Positions 1-8,699 of a stretch of 64,000 nucleotides of DNA are shown here, piece by piece. Position numbers and translations under genes: made by a program. Source of the stretch: Methanomicrobiaceae archaeon (lineage in GTDB: Archaea; Halobacteriota; Methanomicrobia; Methanomicrobiales; Methanomicrobiaceae); contig JARVGI010000008.1 in assembly GCA_029762625.1 (NCBI GenBank), positions 7,739 through 71,738 of the forward strand. The letters are read 5' to 3'. The notes under the pieces were generated by a model. That model did no database searches and was not told the origin of the DNA. It saw only the letters and a program-made list of their open reading frames with translations. Within the stretch, counting starts at the first letter, position 1. Each line of letters opens with the position of its first letter.

Positions 1-32
1 GAAGGCCGCGGGTTCGAATCCCGCCGAGTCCA
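1..32 (+). tRNA. 3' end of a tRNA (partial, isotype unknown)
   Basis: The window opens inside a tRNA. Positions 8-12 and 20-24 form a 5-bp T stem around the standard TTCGAAT loop. They are followed by a 7-nt acceptor strand (25-31) and discriminator A32. The 5' half with the anticodon lies outside the window, so the amino acid cannot be assigned. The encoded sequence does not continue into a clear CCA tail. A T-run at 38-43 just downstream could help terminate transcription. Confidence 0.85.
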
Positions 33-59
33 TTCAATTTTTTCCAGCTGCTTTGGACA

Positions 60-191
60 ATGCTAGAAGCGTATTCCACCGCCGCTCCCACCTTCCCCCC
101 GGCAAGCGCTCCCACGCACTCGCCGACCGGTCCGCTGCTGGCCGCTGCCGGACTGGGAGTGCTCCTGTATACCCGGCACCTCCGGCGCTGA
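60..191 (+). pseudogene. Remnant of the C-terminal anchor of a cell-surface protein
   Basis: This short open frame encodes a Pro/Thr/Ser-rich linker, then a hydrophobic segment (TGPLLAAAGLGVLLY), then a basic end (TRHLRR). That is the C-terminal design of archaeal surface proteins, and the DUF3821-like protein in this window ends the same way. Only about 43 codons are open from an ATG at 60, there is no SD site, and the frame runs back into the tRNA. I read it as the surviving 3' end of a lost gene. It could also be a chance frame in GC-rich DNA. Confidence 0.35.
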
Positions 192-943
192 GCCGGACTC
201 CCCCTTCCCTTCCTGCAGAGGAGGAGATCAGGCAGGAGGAGGAAAAACCACAATTTTTGCGCTTTTCACCTGGATTTCGGATAATCTCGCGAGAATGAAT
301 GCAGGTCGCAAACGATTTTCATGCACTGCGAACCGGCCGCGTGCACGGTAGCGGGATGCGGGGTACGGGAAATGCCCGGCGGACCAAGAAGAGAACCCGG
401 GATGCTGCCGGACTGATGGGGGTGTTCAGCCGGTGCATGGGGCCGGGGTGATGTTAGTCCGCCGGGCGATGCCGTTTTGACAAAGTGCCACTCTCAGATT
501 TTTCTGAGAAAGGCCGCCGATATTCCCGGACTGTTCCCGTGTCGGGAACAATCCCTTAGATTTCCGCCATCCGCCATTATTGGTGACCCAATATGACCAC
601 GTATACGGTGTTCCGTGATCGGGATCAGGGAATTGCGCCCGGGTTCCCCGATCCCTCCATGTTGCGCACACGGGGAGTTCCATGAGACCTTGGAGGGTAT
701 CTGGAGCACGGAGCGCCGCATCCATTGTCAATCATCACTGCTGATCATATGGGCCAATTTTTTATATTACTTTATAATATATAAATTTAATTATCGTTTA
801 TTCGCTATCCAATATCTCTTGCGATCATACCATTTTTTCCCGAAATTGCCGTTTTCTCGAATTGATCCATGATCACCGGACTGCCGCGAGCATACGAAGG
901 AGAATCCGCTCGCCATCCATGGGCACCATGCGAGAAAAGCATG
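192..943. other. Gene-free stretch of about 750 bp
   Basis: No frame here looks like a protein gene; the open frames are short, change composition along their length and lack SD sites. The stretch holds a hairpin cluster (listed separately) and a strongly AT-rich block at about 752-800 (ATATTACTTTATAATATATA and neighbours) that could be a promoter in either direction. thiL ends at 944 on the minus strand, so the right part also holds its 3' flank. Confidence 0.6.
492..655. ncRNA. Hairpin cluster, candidate structured RNA
   Basis: Four inverted repeats lie in a row. 492-498 pairs with 503-509 (7 bp, loop TTTT). 532-539 pairs with 543-550 (8 bp, loop of 3). 578-583 pairs with 588-593 (6 bp, loop of 4). 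617-623 pairs with 647-653 (7 bp), with an alternative pairing of 621-626 with 650-655. Such a series without coding potential, next to an AT-rich promoter-like block at 752-800, suggests a structured transcript, possibly read leftward. The strand is not determined, and no known RNA family is recognised. Confidence 0.28.
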
Positions 944-1813
944 TCATTTCCTGCTCCAGCGGTGCTGGTACCCGCCCGCATCGGCAACCTCGCCGTCCAC
1001 GCACACCCGGCGCTCGAGGGTTGCCCTCCCGATCACCGCGGCATTTACCTCCGCCACCGGAAAACGCTCCGGCGGAATGGTGAAGAGCAGCCCGAAGTCC
1101 CCGCCCCCGTAGAGGGCATAGCCCTTTGCCTCGTCGGCGGGGACCCCGCCGGGCAGCGGGACGCGGTCCGAATCGATGGCATAGCCGCATGCATTGACCG
1201 CCATCAGGTCATAGAGGGAGATGACCAGCCCGTCGGAGACATCCATCATGGCCGTGGCCCCCGCCTCTCCGAGCCGCTGGCCCGCCACCACCTCCGCTTG
1301 GGGTTCGAAGAGAGCGCGCTGGTGCTGCAAAAACCCGGCGAGCCCTGCCTGGGCACACCCGGGGGTGCCGGTGATGCAGACCAGGTCGCCGGGCGCAGAG
1401 CCCGTCCTCCGGACCAGCAGCTCCTCTGCAACCCGGCCCACCCCGCTGCTCACCACGGTGAGCTCGGCGTGGGCATCGGTGTCGCCGCCCGCAAGCTCAC
1501 ACCCGAACCTCGCGGTGCAGGCCGCCGCTCCTGCCGTGATGCCCTCCAGCCGCTCCCAGCGGTCCAGGCCCACGGCGAGCATCACCGCCACCGGCCGCGC
1601 CCCCATGGCGGCGATATCGGAGAGCGTGACCGCTACCGCCATCCACCCGATCTGCCAGTCGCTCATACCCCGCGGAAAATCCGCCGACTCGTGCAGCATG
1701 TCGGTGGAGAGCACCAGGACATCGCCGTCGAGGGGGATCACCGCACAGTCGTCGGCAATGGCGTCGGGGCCGATGATATCGCCCACGCGACCAATGAGCG
1801 CCCGCTCATCCAT
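944..1813 (-). CDS. thiL: Thiamine-monophosphate kinase ThiL
   Basis: ThiL phosphorylates thiamine monophosphate to thiamine pyrophosphate, the last step of cofactor synthesis in the cytosol. The 289-residue product has the PurM/AIR-synthetase-like fold signature: acidic DDCAVIP near residue 21, STDMLHE near 36, the long WMAVAVTLSDIAAMGARP helix region near 57-74, GGDTD near 108 and MDVSDGL near 200. Length is normal for the family. The ATG at 1813 lies upstream of the stop of the preceding DUF460 gene, an 8-nt overlap, so the two are probably co-translated. It is the last gene of the rio2-DUF460-thiL string. Confidence 0.93.
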   Translation of the reverse strand: MDERALIGRVGDIIGPDAIADDCAVIPLDGDVLVLSTDMLHESADFPRGMSDWQIGWMAVAVTLSDIAAMGARPVAVMLAVGLDRWERLEGITAGAAACTARFGCELAGGDTDAHAELTVVSSGVGRVAEELLVRRTGSAPGDLVCITGTPGCAQAGLAGFLQHQRALFEPQAEVVAGQRLGEAGATAMMDVSDGLVISLYDLMAVNACGYAIDSDRVPLPGGVPADEAKGYALYGGGDFGLLFTIPPERFPVAEVNAAVIGRATLERRVCVDGEVADAGGYQHRWSRK

Positions 1814-3746
1814 GCCGTCTCACCTCTCGCTTCCGCTCGCTGCGGTACTCCTTGAAGATGGACTCCAGCATCTCCGTCTTTTTGTGGCGGGCGTACTCCT
1901 CCTGCGCCTTCCCCCACGCGCCAAGGGCCGCATCGAGGGCGGCACCGGCCACCGTACCGGTCCTGCCCCGCAGGGTGAGATCCAGGCCCTCACTGGGGAA
2001 GAGGGGCACCCCGCACTCCCGGAACGCGGCGATCAGCCGGTCTTCGGGGGTATCGCCGACGATGAGGGCCCGGATCCGGGCATTGCAGAGGAGGTGCACC
2101 ACGCTCATGCCCCACCCGTCGGTGCGCGGGGCATACAGGAGGTCGCCCTCGCCGATCCCCAGGTCGTCCTCGAGGGCCCGCACCGCGTCCCGGGTCAGCG
2201 CCTCGAGCACCTTGAGGGGGATGTGGTCGCCGTTCATCTGCAGGTCGGCAAACCGCTTGAGCCGTCCTATCTGCCGCGTGAACTTTTTCCGGCTCTTCTC
2301 CTCTTTCCGCAGGCGCTGTTTGAGGTTTTTGACGGCGCCCTCCAGTTTGGTGATCTCGGTGTCCTTTTTGACCTTGAGGGACTTTGCGGAGCGCTCGCTC
2401 TCCACCAGCGCACCGAGGCGGGCGATTTCCACGTCCCGATCTTTCAGCTCGCCCTGCAGCTCGTCGACATAGGCGCGCAGGCGCTTGACCATTCCCTCCA
2501 GCTGCATCAGCCGCTCATCGCGGGGCGTCGGCTCCTCGCGCTCCTCTTCCTCCTCCGCCTCCAGGGGCCCCTCGGCCGTCATCTCGGCCACGACCTGCTC
2601 GATCGAGCGGCCCCGCACCACTCCGGCACGCAGCTCGTCGAGATCGACGCCCGGGGGGGCGCGTTTGGCGATGTTCTGGAACTTGTTCTTGTAGGACCGG
2701 TAGGCATCGAGAGCCGCCGAGAGGGCATCCCGCTCGTGGTCGTTGGAGCAGGCGTACCCGCTCGTGATCTCCCACTTCTCTTCCACGCTGCGGTCCTGGC
2801 GGGGGGTGTAGGGGATGGCATTGAAAGCCCGGCGGATCTTTTCCACCGAATAGGGCATCTGGTGCACGTCGGAAGCGATGATGAGCGGTTTGCCGATGCG
2901 GAAGAGCTCCTCGATGACATCGGACATGGTCATCTGGCGGGAGCTGATGAGGTGGAGGAGCGTCCCGTCGAGGTCAACCGCCGCAATCCCGATGGTCGTG
3001 CCCGGGTCGATCCCCACGATCAGGTAGCGGGGGCGTCCCCGGAGGGGCTTGAACCGGATACGGTCGAGTTTCCTCCCCGAAATGCGAACCTGCACGTCGC
3101 TTCCCCGGAATGCGGCAACCGGTACCATGTCCCGCGAGGCGTGCACGTGGAAGTGCGCCCTGCTCAGCCCGCCGAAGGCGGGCGACTCCTTCTTATCGTA
3201 CTTCAGCCCGGCATTCTGCAGGTGCGCTTCGATCTCGCGGGCGCGCTGCTGGACGGCGCCGTGGATCTTGCGCACGTAGCGGTTCTGGCTCCACCCCCCT
3301 TTCCCGATGGAGCGGTGCCTGCTGACCACGATATCGCTGGAATTCTCAAACGCAATCACCTCGGCGCCGCTGCCGAGAAAGGCCACCCGGGCGATGGTGC
3401 GCGCCTCGGCGAAGGGATCGAATTTGTTGAAGCTGATATTGTAGCGGGCGGCCACCTTGCCCAGCGACTCCGTCCGCTCCCCGCCCGTGACCTGCACGAG
3501 ATGGGTGGAGGGGGGGAGCGCCTGGATGAACGCGAAGAGCTCTTTCTGGTCGGCGGCGATCTCCTGGAGACTGTCGACGGCGAGGATATCCGGCTCGTGT
3601 GCGGCGAGCAGGCGCAGCAGCCGGAATCTGGAGACCTGGCCCTCGGCGACAATCTCGCCGCCCTCCAGCTGCACCAGTGCATAGACCGGGCGCTTCGTGC
3701 GGGAACGGACCGAGCCCTTGACGATATCGATCCCGAACACCTTCAC
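1806..3746 (-). CDS. DUF460 protein with RuvC/YqgF-like nuclease fold
   Basis: This is an archaeal conserved protein of 646 residues whose function is not established. The middle carries a RuvC/YqgF-type RNase H fold: VGIDPGTTIGIA, a later ASDVHQM strand, and an ERDALSAALDAY helix that supplies the last acidic residue. An N-terminal domain also begins like this fold (FGIDIVKGS). It is followed by a long charged coiled coil (about residues 415-510) and a C-terminal domain of unknown type. The frame stays open upstream, but I place the start at a GTG overlapping the rio2 stop (GTGA), because homologous-looking sequence starts with VKVFGIDIV. Coupling to RIO2 suggests an RNA or ribosome-related role; this is inference. 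Confidence 0.75.
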   Translation of the reverse strand: MKVFGIDIVKGSVRSRTKRPVYALVQLEGGEIVAEGQVSRFRLLRLLAAHEPDILAVDSLQEIAADQKELFAFIQALPPSTHLVQVTGGERTESLGKVAARYNISFNKFDPFAEARTIARVAFLGSGAEVIAFENSSDIVVSRHRSIGKGGWSQNRYVRKIHGAVQQRAREIEAHLQNAGLKYDKKESPAFGGLSRAHFHVHASRDMVPVAAFRGSDVQVRISGRKLDRIRFKPLRGRPRYLIVGIDPGTTIGIAAVDLDGTLLHLISSRQMTMSDVIEELFRIGKPLIIASDVHQMPYSVEKIRRAFNAIPYTPRQDRSVEEKWEITSGYACSNDHERDALSAALDAYRSYKNKFQNIAKRAPPGVDLDELRAGVVRGRSIEQVVAEMTAEGPLEAEEEEEREEPTPRDERLMQLEGMVKRLRAYVDELQGELKDRDVEIARLGALVESERSAKSLKVKKDTEITKLEGAVKNLKQRLRKEEKSRKKFTRQIGRLKRFADLQMNGDHIPLKVLEALTRDAVRALEDDLGIGEGDLLYAPRTDGWGMSVVHLLCNARIRALIVGDTPEDRLIAAFRECGVPLFPSEGLDLTLRGRTGTVAGAALDAALGAWGKAQEEYARHKKTEMLESIFKEYRSERKREVRRHG

Positions 3747-4600
3747 CCTACCACCCGGGCCATGGCATCCTCCAGGGAACAGGAAAGCCCGTACTTCTTC
3801 TCGAAATGGGTCAGCACGTTTGCGATATCGCGGGCGAGGATCTCCTCGCCGTTGGGGTGATCGGCCTCGACCCACTGGGGCCAGTCGATGACCCAGCATT
3901 CCTCGCCGTCGAACATGATATTGAACTCGGAGAGGTCGCCGTGGATGACTCCAAGCCGAAACGCGGCCTCCACGAACCCGAGGACCTGCTCGAAGGACGC
4001 GGCCGGGTCGGGGAGGGTGCAACGGTTGATCGTCGTCCCCTCGATGAGCGACATCACCACGACGTTGCGGTTCTGGTCGAGGGGGACCGGGACCCTGATC
4101 TCGTCGACGAGCCGCTCGAGCGCACCGAATTCCCGTTTTGCCGAGGAGGTCGAGGCAAAGAGCCACGGGAAATGGCCACCGTCCGGCATGTACCCCCGGG
4201 AGCGGCGGGCGGTCTGGAAGGACCGCTGGCCGACGCGGTGGAACTTCAGCACCACCGGGCCGAACCCCAGCGCCTCGTAGACGACCGCCTCTTTTCCCTC
4301 GCCGATGAGCGGGCCCAGTGCACGGATGGTGCCCCGGCGGGTCAGGGTGTGCAGGGCGAGGGTGTCGTAGCCGGCGAAGATCATCTGGTATCCCTCGTAG
4401 GGAACGGTGCTGCTCTTCACCATATCCATTGCCATGAGCCTGCCGAGCCGGTAGCGCACCTCCGACTCCGAAAGTCCGGTCGAATGCCGCAGGACATCGA
4501 GGGGCACCCAGCGGTAGCGCCGCATGAGGCGTTCGACCGCCATCAGCACCCTGATGTCGTAGGGCTGCAGCGATCGAACATTTTCCGCAGAAACTGGCAT
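3743..4600 (-). CDS. rio2: RIO2-family serine/threonine kinase
   Basis: This is a RIO2-type atypical kinase/ATPase. Family members act in maturation of the small ribosomal subunit. The 285-residue protein has the RIO2 N-terminal winged helix (about residues 1-90, with SESEVRYRLGRL). Next come a glycine loop IGEGKEAVVYEA (about 98-109), a lysine in VVLKFHR, the catalytic loop VIHGDLSEFNIM and the metal-binding VIDWPQW. All key residues are visible. The start is supported by GGTGAG just upstream of the ATG. The gene is divergent from the ttuA-like gene and overlaps DUF460 downstream. Nob1, which acts in the same pathway, is encoded elsewhere in this window. Confidence 0.95.
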   Translation of the reverse strand: MPVSAENVRSLQPYDIRVLMAVERLMRRYRWVPLDVLRHSTGLSESEVRYRLGRLMAMDMVKSSTVPYEGYQMIFAGYDTLALHTLTRRGTIRALGPLIGEGKEAVVYEALGFGPVVLKFHRVGQRSFQTARRSRGYMPDGGHFPWLFASTSSAKREFGALERLVDEIRVPVPLDQNRNVVVMSLIEGTTINRCTLPDPAASFEQVLGFVEAAFRLGVIHGDLSEFNIMFDGEECWVIDWPQWVEADHPNGEEILARDIANVLTHFEKKYGLSCSLEDAMARVVG

Positions 4601-4651
4601 CGTCTCACCATTTTATTTGTGGAGATGATATAAGTTTGATTGGAACGAGGT

Positions 4652-5542
4652 ATGAAATGCCAGAAGTGCTCGAGAGAGGCGGTTATCTTTCAGCAATACT
4701 CTGGACTGCATCTCTGCGAGCGCCATTTCACGATCAATTTCGAGGCGCGTGCAAAGAAGGCGATCCGCAAGCACCAGTGGATCCAGCCCGGCGACCGGAT
4801 CGCCGTTGCCATGAGCGGCGGAAAGGACAGCAGCGCTCTCCTCTATTTTCTCTCATCCCAGTTCGGCGCACGGCGGGACGTGGAATTCTTCGCGATCTGC
4901 ATCGACGAGGGGATCGCGGGCTATCGTGACCCCTCGGTGGCGGAACGCATCGCCGCATCGGTGGGCGTGCCCTTCCACACGGTGTCGTTTTTTGAGGCGT
5001 ACGGCCTGACCGTCGATGAGATAGTGAACCGGCGCGGCGATGCCGTCTCCTGCTCCTATTGCGGGGTGCTCCGCCGCCACCTGCTCAACAGGACCGCCCG
5101 GGAACTGGGCGCGACGAAGATCGCCCTCGGGTTCAACCTGGACGACGACGCCCAGTCGGTCCTCATGAACGTCCTGCGGGGAGACCTCGACCGCCTGGTC
5201 CGCCCCGCCACCCCCGTCGAGGGGCTCGTCCCCCGCATACGACCGTTTCAGGTGCTGCCCGAGCGGGAGGTGGCGCTCTACGCCCACCTGCACATCTCCG
5301 GCTTCGAGGAGGAGGGATGCCCCTATTCCCACAATGCGCTCCGGGCGGACGTCCGCACCATGCTCAATGACTACAATTATCGCCATCCCGCCACCAAATT
5401 CGCACTGGTACACCTGGGTGAGGAACTGGCGAACCTTGGCGGGAGCATCTCGCCCTCCCTGCATGCGTGCGAGGAGTGTGGGGAGCCCTGCATGGATATC
5501 TGCCGCGCCTGCCAGATCCTCGGGGAGTTCGAGGGCCAATGA
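4652..5542 (+). CDS. tRNA 2-thiolation protein (TtuA/NcsA/Ncs6 family)
   Basis: This PP-loop ATPase is predicted to activate tRNA uridine for 2-thiolation. The 296-residue protein starts with a zinc site (MKCQKC, then LCERH), has the PP-loop SGGKDSS at about residues 55-61 and the SCSYCGVLRR cysteine pair used for the Fe-S cluster or catalysis. It ends with a second zinc site (CEECGEP, CRAC). These fit TtuA/Ncs6 rather than bacterial TtcA. A TTG 12 nt upstream is in frame, but the family begins at the ATG preceding KCQKC, which I chose. Its stop overlaps the start of the potassium channel gene (ATGA). Confidence 0.88.
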   Translation: MKCQKCSREAVIFQQYSGLHLCERHFTINFEARAKKAIRKHQWIQPGDRIAVAMSGGKDSSALLYFLSSQFGARRDVEFFAICIDEGIAGYRDPSVAERIAASVGVPFHTVSFFEAYGLTVDEIVNRRGDAVSCSYCGVLRRHLLNRTARELGATKIALGFNLDDDAQSVLMNVLRGDLDRLVRPATPVEGLVPRIRPFQVLPEREVALYAHLHISGFEEEGCPYSHNALRADVRTMLNDYNYRHPATKFALVHLGEELANLGGSISPSLHACEECGEPCMDICRACQILGEFEGQ

Positions 5543-7263
5543 TCCGGTCTGTCCGGAAGCTGATCACCACCGTGCTGCCCGACCGCAGGCTGCGGTCCTA
5601 TGTCATTGTTCTGGTAGCCCAGACCATCTTCTACACGGCCCTCGTCCACCTCGCCTTCCCCCTGCTGGAGGGTCGCACGCTCTCCTGGATCGACGCGCTC
5701 TTCTTCGTTATCGAAACGATCACCACCGTCGGCTACGGGGAGATGCTCCCCTTCACGAACGATCTCACCACCGTCATCGTCCTGTTCATCATGGTCACCG
5801 GCGTCTTCACCGTACTGATGATCATCCCCACCGTCATCACCCCCTTCCTCGCCGAGGCAATCCGCTCCACCCCGCCCCGCAGGGTATCGACGAAGCTCTC
5901 AGGCCACGTCGTCATCGCTGGTTACGGGGAACTGACCAATGCCCTCGTCGATAGCCTGCGCATCTCCAACCAGGCCGTCGTCGTCGTGGACGAACGGGAG
6001 GAGATGGTGCGCGCCGTCCGGCGCCGGTACGGCACCCACGTTCACGCTGTCTGGGGGGATTACGCGAACCCGTCCACCTGGACCAACGTCGCCATCCAGC
6101 ACGCCAGCGACATCGTCATCTGTGAGGACGAACGCACCGCAGCGACCATTATTCTGGGGATCCGCGAGATGACCGCTGCCCGCATTATCGCCGTGGTCGA
6201 CGATCTCTCCTTCGATCGCTACCTCCGCTACGCGGGCGCCGAATATGTCCTCTCCCCGAAAAACGCCACCGGGACGATCCTCGCCCGCCATACGGTGCTC
6301 AGGCCTGAGGTGGACACCATCTACGAAGCCGTCAGCCTCGATACGATGAAACAGGATGAGGGGGCAATGGGACGGTCGCTCAAGCTGATCAAGGCCCCCA
6401 TCATGGAGGGCTGCAGGTGCATCGGCAAAAGCCTTGGCGATCTGGACCTCTTCGGCCGGTACGGGATCGAGGTGCTGTTCTTCTGGAAGGCGGGCACCTT
6501 CGTGCTCCACCCGAAAGAGGAAGACGTCCTGAACGCCTCCACCATGCTCTTTCTCCTGGGGAGAACAGAATCGCTGGCACGAGTCCTCGAAGAAGAGTTC
6601 GCCGCGAGCGTGACCGGGGAGAAAGTGGCGATCATCGCCGGGTACGGCGATGTGGGGAAGGGGGCGTTTCGCGAACTCGCCGCATCGGGGATCAGGTGCG
6701 TGGTCGTGGACCCGCAGGCGGGCAGCGAGGGCGGCCTGCAGGGCCCGGAGACTCAGGTGGTCACCGGTGAGGCGGAACACGAGCATGTGCTCACCGACGC
6801 CCATATCGAGGACGCCCGCTTCTGTATCGTGGCGATCAACGACGATGACATCAACATCTTCACCACCCTGATGGCACGCAACTTAAACCCAGGTCTCCGC
6901 ATCCTTGCCCGGGCCAACGACCCCTCCTCCGTAGACAAACTCTACCGGGCGGGCGCGAACTACGTGGCCCTCCTGCCCACCATCGGGGGCCAGGTGATCG
7001 CCGGCATTATTCTCGCAGATTTCGTGCAGGTGATCCTGGATCTGCCCAATGGCCAGAAGGTGGTGATGAAGCACATCACGCAGCACGTGCCCACCACCGT
7101 GGGCCAGCTTGAAAAGAAGAGCGGGGTGAGGATCCTGGGGTTCGAGGGGGAAGAGCGCTCGGTCATCCGCCCAGGATTCCGCGAACCCCTGCACCCGCGC
7201 GACGCCGTGGTCGCCATGGGCGATGTCGGTTCGGTGAAGCGCTTCATCAGACTGCTCTCATGA
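5539..7263 (+). CDS. Two-TM potassium channel with two RCK (TrkA) domains
   Basis: This is a predicted K+ channel of 574 residues in the cytoplasmic membrane. TM1 lies at about 21-40, the selectivity filter TVGYG at 63-67 and TM2 at about 76-104. The first RCK Rossmann domain starts at about residue 122 (VVIAGYGE with the acidic end of strand two, VVVVDERE), followed by a TrkA-C-like region. A second TrkA-N domain (VAIIAGYGDVGKG) and C-terminal TrkA-C follow. The first domain has GYGELT rather than full GxGxxG. The start is the ATG overlapping the thiolase stop, not the longer open frame upstream. nadE follows after 4 nt, so ligand gating by NAD(H) is an attractive but unproven idea. Confidence 0.92.
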   Translation: MIRSVRKLITTVLPDRRLRSYVIVLVAQTIFYTALVHLAFPLLEGRTLSWIDALFFVIETITTVGYGEMLPFTNDLTTVIVLFIMVTGVFTVLMIIPTVITPFLAEAIRSTPPRRVSTKLSGHVVIAGYGELTNALVDSLRISNQAVVVVDEREEMVRAVRRRYGTHVHAVWGDYANPSTWTNVAIQHASDIVICEDERTAATIILGIREMTAARIIAVVDDLSFDRYLRYAGAEYVLSPKNATGTILARHTVLRPEVDTIYEAVSLDTMKQDEGAMGRSLKLIKAPIMEGCRCIGKSLGDLDLFGRYGIEVLFFWKAGTFVLHPKEEDVLNASTMLFLLGRTESLARVLEEEFAASVTGEKVAIIAGYGDVGKGAFRELAASGIRCVVVDPQAGSEGGLQGPETQVVTGEAEHEHVLTDAHIEDARFCIVAINDDDINIFTTLMARNLNPGLRILARANDPSSVDKLYRAGANYVALLPTIGGQVIAGIILADFVQVILDLPNGQKVVMKHITQHVPTTVGQLEKKSGVRILGFEGEERSVIRPGFREPLHPRDAVVAMGDVGSVKRFIRLLS

Positions 7264-7267
7264 AGGA

Positions 7268-8020
7268 ATGGAAATGATTCGGGAAACAGAGAGGATCAGG
7301 AACTTTATCCGGGAAACCTGCGACGCAACAGGTTCCCGGCGGATCGTCATCGGACTGAGCGGGGGCATCGACAGCGCCCTTGCGGCGGCGCTGGCCGCAG
7401 GAGCCGTGGGGGGGGAGATTGTGCTGGGCCTGACCCTTCCCTCGGCTGTCACCCCGCAGGAGGATATCGAGGACGCCGGAGCACTCTGCAGAGCATTCGG
7501 TATCACCCACCGGGTGATCGGCATCGCCCCGGTCGTCAACGCCTACCGGCGCACGGAAGGATTCGAGGACACCCCCTATCTCGTCGGCAACCTCATGGCG
7601 CGCACCCGCATGGCGCTCCTCTACTACCACGCCAACAGGATCGGCGGCCTGGTCTGCGGCACCTCGAACAGAAGCGAGTACCTGCTCGGCTACTGCACCA
7701 AGCATGGCGACGACGCAGCCGACCTCCAGCCCATCCTGCACCTCTACAAGACCGATGTCTATGCCCTCTCCCGCAGCCTGGGACTCCCGGAGGCAATCCT
7801 TGGAAAAGAGCCTTCCGCGGGGCTGTGGCCGGGGCAGCGCGACGAAGACGAACTCGGCATGCCCTATCCGGAGATCGACCGGGCGCTCATCGCCCTTGAA
7901 CGGAAGGGATGGGAGGCGTCGACCCCGGCGGAGGAGCGGGTGCTCGCCCTCGTACGAAAGGGGGCGCACAAACGCCTGCCGGTCCCCTCCCTGCTCACAG
8001 GTACGCCAGGGATTCCATAG
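7268..8020 (+). CDS. nadE: NH3-dependent NAD+ synthetase NadE
   Basis: NadE makes NAD+ from nicotinic acid adenine dinucleotide, ATP and ammonia in the cytosol. The 250-residue protein has the PP-loop SGGIDSA at residues 31-37, the NLMARTRM helix, the CGTSNRSEYLLGYCTKHGD substrate region and the acidic DEDELGMPY near the end. There is no glutaminase domain, so free ammonia should be the donor. It begins 4 nt after the potassium channel gene on the same strand. Its last 26 bp overlap the 3' end of the convergent pgi gene. Confidence 0.95.
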   Translation: MEMIRETERIRNFIRETCDATGSRRIVIGLSGGIDSALAAALAAGAVGGEIVLGLTLPSAVTPQEDIEDAGALCRAFGITHRVIGIAPVVNAYRRTEGFEDTPYLVGNLMARTRMALLYYHANRIGGLVCGTSNRSEYLLGYCTKHGDDAADLQPILHLYKTDVYALSRSLGLPEAILGKEPSAGLWPGQRDEDELGMPYPEIDRALIALERKGWEASTPAEERVLALVRKGAHKRLPVPSLLTGTPGIP

Positions 8021-8699
8021 CTTCCGCGGGCGAATTGAGGTAGGAAAGGCACGAGTACCGGCCGACCAGCTCGTAGATCGATCGTCTATGCCGGATGCAG
8101 AGAGCGGGGATCTCGACGGGATCGGCGAACCTGAGAGGCGGGGGGCGGGGATATCGGGGGTTCGGCACCCACTCCCCTCCCTCGAGCTCGTAATAGGCGG
8201 CGCCCCGGTGCTCCTCAAAGAATTCGTACTCGCTGGAAAAACGGGTCGAGACAAGGTTCGCCATGACCAGATCCTCGCCGCCCGGGTTGATGGTCACATG
8301 GCCGTACCCGGGCGGAATCAGCACCGCATCGCCACCGGCAGCCCGGATGACGACGGCATCGGCAAGTTCACGGTCCTGGAGGAGGTAGTGCGCCGTGCCG
8401 GCGAGCACCTGATAGAGCTCGGGATAGGCCGGGCCCTCCGGCGATGCGGGGTGATAGTGGCCCTTGGTCTTGACATACTCGCCGCACAGCGTGGCGGGGG
8501 GGATCACGGTGATATCGAAGCGGAGGTCGTAACTCCGTAACCATTCCCGGTCGGCTGCATTCATGGCCACATCCCGGTACATAAAATACAGAGGTTTTTC
8601 TGCAGTACAGGCGGGGTCCGCCAGCACCGCACGCATCTGATCCCCCGTCCGCTCCTCAGGAGGGGGCAGCGGGCCGTTCCAGATCTCCTGCAGCGTCAT
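7995..8699 (-). CDS. pgi: Cupin-type glucose-6-phosphate isomerase
   Basis: This archaeal cupin phosphoglucose isomerase interconverts glucose-6-phosphate and fructose-6-phosphate. It is unrelated in fold to the bacterial enzyme. The 234-residue protein carries the metal-binding cupin motif as GHYHPAS followed by the glutamate in YPELYQV, and the distal histidine in IPPGYGHVTIN. The N-terminal half matches the family's RYFDITVI-like lead-in (RFDITVIPPATL). Its ATG shares one base with the stop of the upstream COG1361 gene, so translation is coupled. Linking a sugar isomerase to a surface-protein gene is unusual. Confidence 0.9.
   Translation of the reverse strand: MTLQEIWNGPLPPPEERTGDQMRAVLADPACTAEKPLYFMYRDVAMNAADREWLRSYDLRFDITVIPPATLCGEYVKTKGHYHPASPEGPAYPELYQVLAGTAHYLLQDRELADAVVIRAAGGDAVLIPPGYGHVTINPGGEDLVMANLVSTRFSSEYEFFEEHRGAAYYELEGGEWVPNPRYPRPPPLRFADPVEIPALCIRHRRSIYELVGRYSCLSYLNSPAEAMESLAYL

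Noticed and set aside
426-731. Minus-strand 101-residue open frame in the left gene-free stretch
   Set aside because: It is built over the hairpins, lacks an SD and has no family-like sequence; a structured RNA explains the stretch better.
1221-3860. Very long plus-strand open frame opposite thiL, DUF460 and the end of rio2
   Set aside because: It is antisense to three clear genes, has no SD, and its Pro/Arg/Ala-rich composition is that of a GC-rich shadow frame.
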